A stretch of DNA of 12,960 bases from Lachnospiraceae bacterium (GTDB lineage Bacteria > Bacillota > Clostridia > Lachnospirales > Lachnospiraceae): contig JAJBTR010000179.1 in NCBI GenBank assembly GCA_020860745.1, forward strand, positions 1 through 12,960. Direction: 5' to 3'. The translations under genes and the position numbers were made by a program. Below the pieces are notes generated by a model. The model did not search any database and was not told the origin of the DNA. It saw only the letters and a list, made by a program, of their open reading frames with translations. This document shows, piece by piece, positions 8,090 through 12,960 of the stretch (the first letter of the stretch is position 1; the number at the start of each line of letters is the position of its first letter).

Positions 8090-8143
8090 GACGATCCTGT
8101 TTCCTGATTACGATGTGCTGTGAACAGCAGCATGGAGGTTAAC

Positions 8144-9286
8144 ATGTCTTTCTCGGGTGATATAAAAAATGAACTGGCGCGCCGTTTCCCTGACGAATAC
8201 CACTGTTTGCTGGCAGAGCTGGCCGCCATAATCCATTATGCGGGCAGTCTGTCGGGAAACGCGGATTGCGGATCCATTGTGGTGGAGACGGAGAATGTCG
8301 CGCTGGCAAAAAAGTATCTCCGCCTGATCCGAAGAGCCTTCGATATTACACTGAGCCTGGATATCCGGAAGCTCCCGTCGGGAAAGCGGAATCTCTATCG
8401 GATCGAGTTGTCCTCGGAGGAGGAACAGCAGGAATATGCCGATGGAAAATGCGGGCGAAAGCAGTTGGTGACTGTCCGTGATAGCAAAGATGGAAACAGA
8501 TCAGAATGCATAGCCGCTGAAAGTGCTGAGAAACGGTTCAAAGAGGAAAAGAGCGCTGGTTGCGATCCCGGTCGGGAAAGTGCCGGTGCGGAGGAAAATA
8601 GATTCGGAGATGCTGCTGCCCGGGACATAATCGGGACAGATTTTGCGGGCGACCGATTTAGCCGGGTCTGGCGGGAGACAGCGGACTGGGAGAAACCGGG
8701 GTTCAAAGAGTGCCTGCTGGAATACTCATGCTGCCGCAGAGCGTTTATCCGCGGTGCATTCCTGACATCGGGCTCCATGAGTGATCCGGGCAAATCCTAT
8801 CATTTTGAGGTGGTCTGCCGTACCCGGCAGGGGGCGGAGGAACTGTGTGCGGTTATGGAATCCTTTGACATTCATCCGAAGATTGTTCTGAGGAAAAGTA
8901 AACCGGTTGTCTATTTGAAGGACAGCGAGGTCATTGTGGATATCCTGAATGTCATGGGCGCCTCCGGTGCGCTGATGCGCCTGGAAAACGTGCGGATTAT
9001 CAAAGATATGAAAAACAGTGCGAACCGCCAGTCAAACTGTGACTCCGCGAATATCAATAAAATCGTCCGCGCCGCGGTGCGCCAGGTGGAGGATATCCGT
9101 CTTATTGAGCGGAAGATGGGCTTTTCCCAGTTGCCGCCGATGCTGCGGGAGATGGCGCAGATCAGGCTGGAACACCCGGAGGAATCCCTGCAGGAGCTCG
9201 GCACTTATCTGAATCCGCCGGTGGGAAAATCCGGTGTGAACCACAGGCTGAAAAAACTGAGTGAAATTGCAGAGACATTGCGATGA
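8144..9286 (+). CDS. whiA: DNA-binding protein WhiA with an enlarged linker
   Basis: WhiA is a DNA-binding protein with a homing-endonuclease-like (LAGLIDADG-fold) N-terminal half and a C-terminal helix-turn-helix. It acts in sporulation in actinomycetes and in division and chromosome segregation in Firmicutes. The N-terminal part (1-90) begins MSFSGDIKNEL as in the family. The second half resumes near 189 with ECLLEYSCCRRAFIRGAFLTSGSMSDP. The C-terminal part contains NCDSANINKIVRA about 298-310 and the helix-turn-helix about 330-372, including GKSGVNHRL. At 380 residues it is about 60 longer than usual (B. subtilis is about 316). The excess is a charged, low-complexity segment at about 92-188 with no recognisable domain. 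GGAGG at 8134-8138 with 5-nt spacing fixes the ATG at 8144; an upstream in-frame GTG at 8120 is rejected. rapZ and yvcK do not precede it here. Confidence 0.95.
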   Translation: MSFSGDIKNELARRFPDEYHCLLAELAAIIHYAGSLSGNADCGSIVVETENVALAKKYLRLIRRAFDITLSLDIRKLPSGKRNLYRIELSSEEEQQEYADGKCGRKQLVTVRDSKDGNRSECIAAESAEKRFKEEKSAGCDPGRESAGAEENRFGDAAARDIIGTDFAGDRFSRVWRETADWEKPGFKECLLEYSCCRRAFIRGAFLTSGSMSDPGKSYHFEVVCRTRQGAEELCAVMESFDIHPKIVLRKSKPVVYLKDSEVIVDILNVMGASGALMRLENVRIIKDMKNSANRQSNCDSANINKIVRAAVRQVEDIRLIERKMGFSQLPPMLREMAQIRLEHPEESLQELGTYLNPPVGKSGVNHRLKKLSEIAETLR

Positions 9287-9306
9287 TGTATCAATCAGAA
9301 TATTAT

Positions 9307-9326
9307 CGACAGATCCTTATCTGTCG
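9307..9326 (+). other. Perfect hairpin after whiA without a T-run
   Basis: CGACAGAT (9307-9314) pairs perfectly with ATCTGTCG (9319-9326) around CCTT. It lies 20 nt after the whiA stop. No T-rich tract follows, so a standard intrinsic terminator is unlikely. It may mark the 3' end of the operon transcript or a processing site. An extended -10-like TGGTATAAA at 9353-9361 lies downstream but has no -35 partner, so a separate promoter for the next gene is only a weak possibility. Confidence 0.5.
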
Positions 9327-9416
9327 GCGTGTGATATGCTGCCTGTGCTGGCTGGTATAAAGGAAGAGAATGGATATTGCTGTAGATTATGTTTCGAGGT
9401 GATGGAATAATCTGTT

Positions 9417-10394
9417 ATGGAAAAAAAGAAATTATGGTTTCTGTTTAATCCCACGTCCGGGAGAGGGCAGATTCACATTCATCTGGTGGAAATTATAGAC
9501 ACATTTGTGAAAGCCGGATATGAGGTTACGGTTTATCCGACGCAGGAGAAAGAGGACGCCATGCACCTGATTCCCCAGCAGGCGGGCAAGTATGATCTGA
9601 TTGTCTGCAGCGGAGGGGACGGCACCCTGAATGAGACGATTACCGGAATGATGCAGTGCAGAGCCGGGATACCGATCGGCTATATTCCCACCGGGACAAC
9701 CAACGATTTTGCGCAGTCCCTAAAGATTCCCGGGAATATGCTGAAAGCGGCGGATATTGCGGTGAACGGGACACCGTTTGCCTGTGATGTAGGAGAATTC
9801 AACGATCAGACGTTTATCTATATTGCGGCGTTTGGCATTTTTACGGATGTTTCCTATATGACAAACCAGAAGCTGAAGCGTGTGCTGGGACATGCAGCCT
9901 ATGTGATTGAGGGGGCGAAACAGATTGTGGATATTCCGTCTTATGTGATGGAGATCAGCGTAAACGGTGAGATTATCCGCGACGAGTTTGTTTATGGCAT
10001 GATTAGCAATTCCATCTCTGTGGGCGGTATGAAGAACCTCAACGGGAAAGAGGTGGAGCTGGATGACGGTCTGTTTGAGGTTACTCTGGTGAGACGGCCG
10101 AAAAATCCGATCCAGACCAGTGAGATTATGGCGAATCTGCTGATACCGCGGGATTGCGATACGCCCTACATTTATTCCTGTAAGACGGATCACATTGAGA
10201 TTCACTGTGAGGAAGCGGTACCCTGGACTCTGGATGGAGAATTCGGGGGAGATCAGAAGGACGTACGGATTATCAATCACCGTCAGCGGGTGACATTTAT
10301 GCTGAAGGATCCTGAGAAAGACGGGGCGGAAGACGAGCCGGACAACGAGGAAGAGGATAGCGATTCTGCTGCAGATTCCACAAAAAATACCTGA
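9417..10394 (+). CDS. Diacylglycerol kinase family lipid kinase (DgkB/YegS-like)
   Basis: Soluble lipid kinase of the diacylglycerol/sphingosine kinase-like family. In Gram-positives such enzymes (DgkB) return diacylglycerol from lipoteichoic acid synthesis to phosphatidic acid at the membrane face. Motifs seen in the 325 residues: NPTSGRG 11-17; nucleotide-binding GGDGTLNE 66-73; PTGTTNDFA 91-99; LDDGLFEV 215-222, whose aspartates match the DgkB metal-site region; and WTLDGEFGG about 270-278. No signal peptide or membrane helix is evident. The C-terminus (about 299-319) is an acidic, probably disordered tail beyond the conserved fold. A GAGGTGAT at 9396-9403 is 13 nt from the ATG, longer than ideal. 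An in-frame stop at 9408-9410 rules out an earlier start. Other members of this family use different lipids, so the exact substrate is uncertain. Confidence 0.92.
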   Translation: MEKKKLWFLFNPTSGRGQIHIHLVEIIDTFVKAGYEVTVYPTQEKEDAMHLIPQQAGKYDLIVCSGGDGTLNETITGMMQCRAGIPIGYIPTGTTNDFAQSLKIPGNMLKAADIAVNGTPFACDVGEFNDQTFIYIAAFGIFTDVSYMTNQKLKRVLGHAAYVIEGAKQIVDIPSYVMEISVNGEIIRDEFVYGMISNSISVGGMKNLNGKEVELDDGLFEVTLVRRPKNPIQTSEIMANLLIPRDCDTPYIYSCKTDHIEIHCEEAVPWTLDGEFGGDQKDVRIINHRQRVTFMLKDPEKDGAEDEPDNEEEDSDSAADSTKNT

Positions 10395-10417
10395 TTTTTG
10401 CGTGTTTCTTGTAAAAA

Positions 10418-10449
10418 AGAGAAAAAATGCTTTTGCCTCTTGCTTTTTT
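10418..10449 (+). terminator. Possible weak terminator after the lipid kinase
   Basis: AAGAG (10418-10422) can pair with CTCTT (10437-10441), with AAAA/TTTT inside, followed by GC and a run of six T (10444-10449). An alternative fold pairs GAAAAAA-T-GC with GCTTTTTTC. The stem is AT-rich and weak. It lies 24 nt after the lipid kinase stop. Confidence 0.35.
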
Positions 10450-10490
10450 CTTCAAATTGTACTATCGTTATCACATAAGCAACGAAGAAC

Positions 10491-10529
10491 AAGGGCGTTC
10501 CACTATCCTGGAATGCCCTTCTTTCGTTT
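10491..10529 (+). terminator. Terminator hairpin between the lipid kinase and glnN
   Basis: AAGGGCGTTCCA (10491-10502) pairs over 12 positions, with one G-U, with TGGAATGCCCTT (10509-10520) around CTATCC. The stem can be extended outward by AACGAA (10481-10486) with TTCGTT (10523-10528). The downstream CTTCTTTCGTTT is T-rich but interrupted. It most likely ends transcription from the lipid kinase. Placement upstream of glnN also leaves open an attenuator role. Confidence 0.65.
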
Positions 10530-10555
10530 ACGGCTTAGGGAACCTTATCAATGAG

Positions 10556-10577
10556 CAGGAAGATTTTATGTTTCCTG
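10556..10577 (+). other. Short inverted repeat in the glnN leader
   Basis: CAGGAA (10556-10561) and TTCCTG (10572-10577) form an inverted repeat around a 10-nt AT-rich centre, about 50 nt before the glnN start. It could be an operator or a small RNA hairpin. I found no convincing -35/-10 pair for glnN; only a -10-like TAAAAT at 10582-10587 stands out. Confidence 0.3.
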
Positions 10578-10628
10578 TGCGTAAAATAACTAGGGGATAT
10601 TTTTCAGAAAGAGAGGAAAGTTAAGAAG

Positions 10629-12743
10629 ATGAGTGAGAAATTCAATGTATCAGAAATCTTTGGCGAGTATGTGTTTAACGACACAGCCATGAAAGAACGC
10701 CTTCCCAAAAAAGCGTATCAGAAACTCCATCAGGTTATGGAGGAGGGCACAGAGCTTGATCTGGCGACGGCTGATATCATCGCCCATGAGATGAAAGAGT
10801 GGGCAATTGAGCAGGGCGCGACCCATTATACTCACTGGTTCCAGCCTCTGACCGGCGTCACGGCGGAGAAGCATGATTCCTTTATCACAGCGCCGGATGA
10901 CCATGGACAGGTGCTGATGAGTTTCTCCGGCAAAGAGCTGATCAAGGGCGAGCCGGATGCGTCTTCTTTCCCTTCCGGCGGACTTCGCGCTACCTGTGAG
11001 GCCAGAGGATATACCGCGTGGGACTGCACTTCTTATGCGTTTGTACGGCATGATGCCGCGGGTGCGACGCTCTGCATTCCGACCGCGTTCTGTTCCTATA
11101 CCGGCGAGGCGCTGGATCAGAAGACACCGCTTCTCCGTTCCATGCAGGCCATCAATGAGCAGTCCCTGCGTCTGCTTCGCCTGTTCGGCAACACCACGTC
11201 GAAGAAAGTGATTCCGTCCGTGGGACCGGAGCAGGAGTATTTCCTGGTAGACAAAGAAAAATATTTAAAGAGAAAAGATCTGATTTATACCGGCCGCACA
11301 CTGTTTGGCTCCATGCCGGCAAAAGGGCAGGAGATGGACGACCACTATTTCGGAGCGATCCGTCCCCGCATCGCGGCGTTCATGAAAGATGTCAATGAGG
11401 AGCTGTGGAAGCTGGGCGTTCCCGCCAAGACACAGCACAACGAGGTTGCCCCGGCACAGCACGAGCTGGCGCCGATCTATGAGACCTGCAACCTGGCGGT
11501 AGACCACAACCATATGGTGATGGAAGTCCTGAAGAAGACTGCAAACAAGCACGGCCTGGAGTGCCTGCTCCATGAGAAACCGTTCGCGGGTGTCAACGGT
11601 TCCGGTAAGCATAACAACTGGTCCATCACAACGGACGATGGTATTAATCTTCTGGATCCGGGCGACACACCGCATGAGAACCTGCAGTTCCTGCTGGTGC
11701 TGACCTGTATCCTGAAAGCGGTTGACCGTCATGCCGATCTGCTTCGCGAGTCTGCTTCCGATGTTGGAAACGACCACAGACTGGGTGCGAACGAGGCACC
11801 GCCGGCAATCATTTCCATCTTCCTCGGAAACCAGCTGGATGACGTGATCAATCAGCTGACCAGCGTGGGTACCGCGACCCATTCCCTGGAGGGTGAAGTC
11901 CTTCACACGGGCGTAGATACGCTGCCGGATCTGCTGAAAGATGCGACTGACCGGAACCGCACTTCACCGTTTGCGTTTACCGGCAATAAATTTGAGTTCC
12001 GTATGGTTGGCTCCCAGGATTCCATCTCTCAGCCGAACGTTGTATTAAACACGATCGTTGCCGAGGCATTCAAAGAGGCTTGCGATGAACTGGAAGCGGC
12101 TGACAATTTTGAGAGCTGCTTACATAACCTGATCAAGAGACAGGCCACCGAGCACCAGAGAATCATCTTCAACGGCGATGGCTATTCCCAGGCATGGGTG
12201 AAAGAGGCGGAGAGAAGAGGACTTCCGAACATCCCGAGTATGGTAGATGCCATCGGCTCCCTGACTACACCGAAAGCGATTGACCTGTTCGGTAAGTTTA
12301 ACGTATTTACCGAGGCGGAGCTTCGATCCCGTGCCGAGGTTCTGTATGAGAACTATGCAAAGAGTATCAACATTGAGGCGAGAGCCATGATTAATATCGC
12401 CAGCAAGACATTGATTCCTTCTGTGATTAAATATATTACCTCTCTGGCGGAGTCCATCAACGCGGTAAAGGCTGCATGCGACTGTGACATCAGCGTGCAG
12501 ACAGAGCTGCTGACCGAGAGTTCCGCACTTTTGTCCGAGGCAAAGGTGGCACTCTCCAAGCTGGAGGAAGCGACTGACAAGGGTCTCGCCATGGAAGAAG
12601 GAAAGGCACAGGCGGAATATTACAGAGATACCGTGAAAGCAGCGATGGCTGACCTGCGGGCACCCATCGACAAGCTGGAGATCATCGTTGACAAGAAGAT
12701 GTGGCCGTTCCCGTCTTACGGCGATCTGATTTATGAGGTATAA
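10629..12743 (+). CDS. glnN: Glutamine synthetase type III
   Basis: Catalyses ATP-dependent condensation of glutamate and ammonium to glutamine, the main entry of ammonia into metabolism. At 704 residues it has the large size of the type III (GlnN) class, unlike type I enzymes of about 450. Class-typical segments are FPSGGLRATCEARGYTAWD about 114-132; the metal/glutamate site PSVGPEQEYFLVD 196-208; KTQHNEVAPAQHELAP 267-282; the ATP/metal region HEKPFAGVNGSGKHNNWS about 315-332; NEAPPAI 388-394; and NRTSPFAFTGNKFEFRMVGS about 443-462. The C-terminal third (about 560-690) is helical and Ala/Glu/Lys-rich. The weak Shine-Dalgarno AGAGGAAAG (10612-10620) precedes the ATG. The gene is monocistronic, with hairpins before it and a strong terminator after it. 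No nitrogen regulator lies in the window. Confidence 0.97.
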   Translation: MSEKFNVSEIFGEYVFNDTAMKERLPKKAYQKLHQVMEEGTELDLATADIIAHEMKEWAIEQGATHYTHWFQPLTGVTAEKHDSFITAPDDHGQVLMSFSGKELIKGEPDASSFPSGGLRATCEARGYTAWDCTSYAFVRHDAAGATLCIPTAFCSYTGEALDQKTPLLRSMQAINEQSLRLLRLFGNTTSKKVIPSVGPEQEYFLVDKEKYLKRKDLIYTGRTLFGSMPAKGQEMDDHYFGAIRPRIAAFMKDVNEELWKLGVPAKTQHNEVAPAQHELAPIYETCNLAVDHNHMVMEVLKKTANKHGLECLLHEKPFAGVNGSGKHNNWSITTDDGINLLDPGDTPHENLQFLLVLTCILKAVDRHADLLRESASDVGNDHRLGANEAPPAIISIFLGNQLDDVINQLTSVGTATHSLEGEVLHTGVDTLPDLLKDATDRNRTSPFAFTGNKFEFRMVGSQDSISQPNVVLNTIVAEAFKEACDELEAADNFESCLHNLIKRQATEHQRIIFNGDGYSQAWVKEAERRGLPNIPSMVDAIGSLTTPKAIDLFGKFNVFTEAELRSRAEVLYENYAKSINIEARAMINIASKTLIPSVIKYITSLAESINAVKAACDCDISVQTELLTESSALLSEAKVALSKLEEATDKGLAMEEGKAQAEYYRDTVKAAMADLRAPIDKLEIIVDKKMWPFPSYGDLIYEV

Positions 12744-12820
12744 GAAAAATTATTTTCCAAAACAGAAAAGTGAACAGTCTGGATGATATCTATCTAATCC
12801 CCTTAGTTAGTATATACATC

Positions 12821-12865
12821 AAAAGAAAGCGGCCGGAGAGAAATCTCCGGTCTCTTTCTTTTTCT
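12821..12865 (+). terminator. Strong intrinsic terminator of glnN
   Basis: CCGGAGA (12833-12839) pairs with TCTCCGG (12844-12850) around a GAAA tetraloop. AAGAAAG (12823-12829) pairs with CTTTCTT (12854-12860) after a 3x3 internal loop. A T-rich TTTCTT tail follows. It starts 77 nt after the glnN stop. Confidence 0.9.
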
Positions 12866-12960
12866 TAACAGGGTCAAACTGTGTGTAAAACCAGGCGCAT
12901 GATTTTTTGCATTTGTAAAAGTGATTGTAAAAAAATCTGTTTACAGGATTGGAAAAAAAG
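12866..12960. other. AT-rich region at the right edge with TGTAAAA words
   Basis: No gene is seen. TGTAAAA occurs at 12884-12890, 12914-12920 and 12926-12932. TTTACA at 12940-12945 forms an inverted pair with the last of these and could also be a -35 box of a promoter cut off by the window edge. This is probably the upstream region of the next gene. Confidence 0.35.

Noticed and set aside
8120..8143. GTG at 8120 as the whiA start
   Set aside because: GGAGG with 5-nt spacing before ATG 8144 and the conserved MSFS N-terminus mark the later start.
9353..9361. Extended -10 promoter for the lipid kinase
   Set aside because: TGGTATAAA is present, but no acceptable -35 box lies 16-18 nt upstream. 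Mentioned only as a weak possibility.
10491..10520. ANTAR-type antitermination hairpin upstream of glnN
   Set aside because: The hexaloop is CTATCC, lacking the A at position 1 and G at position 4 required by the ANTAR target rule.

Overview
The window reads as a chromosomal, housekeeping stretch from a Gram-positive Clostridia bacterium, most likely a Lachnospiraceae member. The basis is the gene set (HPr kinase/phosphorylase, WhiA, type II MurB, type III glutamine synthetase, a divergent FtsH paralogue), strong AGGAGG-type ribosome binding sites, and GC-rich genes set in AT-rich spacers. Species cannot be told from the sequence alone. All eight genes lie on the + strand.

Layout: (1) 1-367 is an AT-rich non-coding region with short repeats, a good sigma-A promoter (257-285) and a 5' leader for ftsH. 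(2) 368-2302 is a membrane AAA+ zinc protease of the FtsH family, followed after 59 nt by uvrC (2362-4245). (3) hprK (4491-5444) and an M18 aminopeptidase (5461-6867) are tightly packed. (4) murB (7184-8089) and whiA (8144-9286) follow, with WhiA carrying a large extra linker. (5) A diacylglycerol-kinase-like lipid kinase (9417-10394) is followed by terminator-like hairpins. (6) glnN (10629-12743), a type III glutamine synthetase, ends at a strong terminator (12821-12865). The right edge is an AT-rich upstream region of an unseen gene.

uvrC, hprK, the aminopeptidase, murB and whiA have no clear terminator between them and probably form one transcription unit. It joins DNA repair, carbon catabolite control, peptide turnover, peptidoglycan precursor synthesis and a division/sporulation-type DNA-binding regulator. 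rapZ and yvcK, often found between hprK/murB and whiA in Firmicutes, are absent here.

The most unusual content is in the two long spacers of this unit. Each holds one copy, about 187 nt, of the same large imperfect hairpin (4281-4466 on +; 6890-7078, best aligned on -). The two copies share a conserved core, but their stem sequences differ while staying self-complementary. That pattern suggests a structured repeat or RNA family. I cannot name it from memory.
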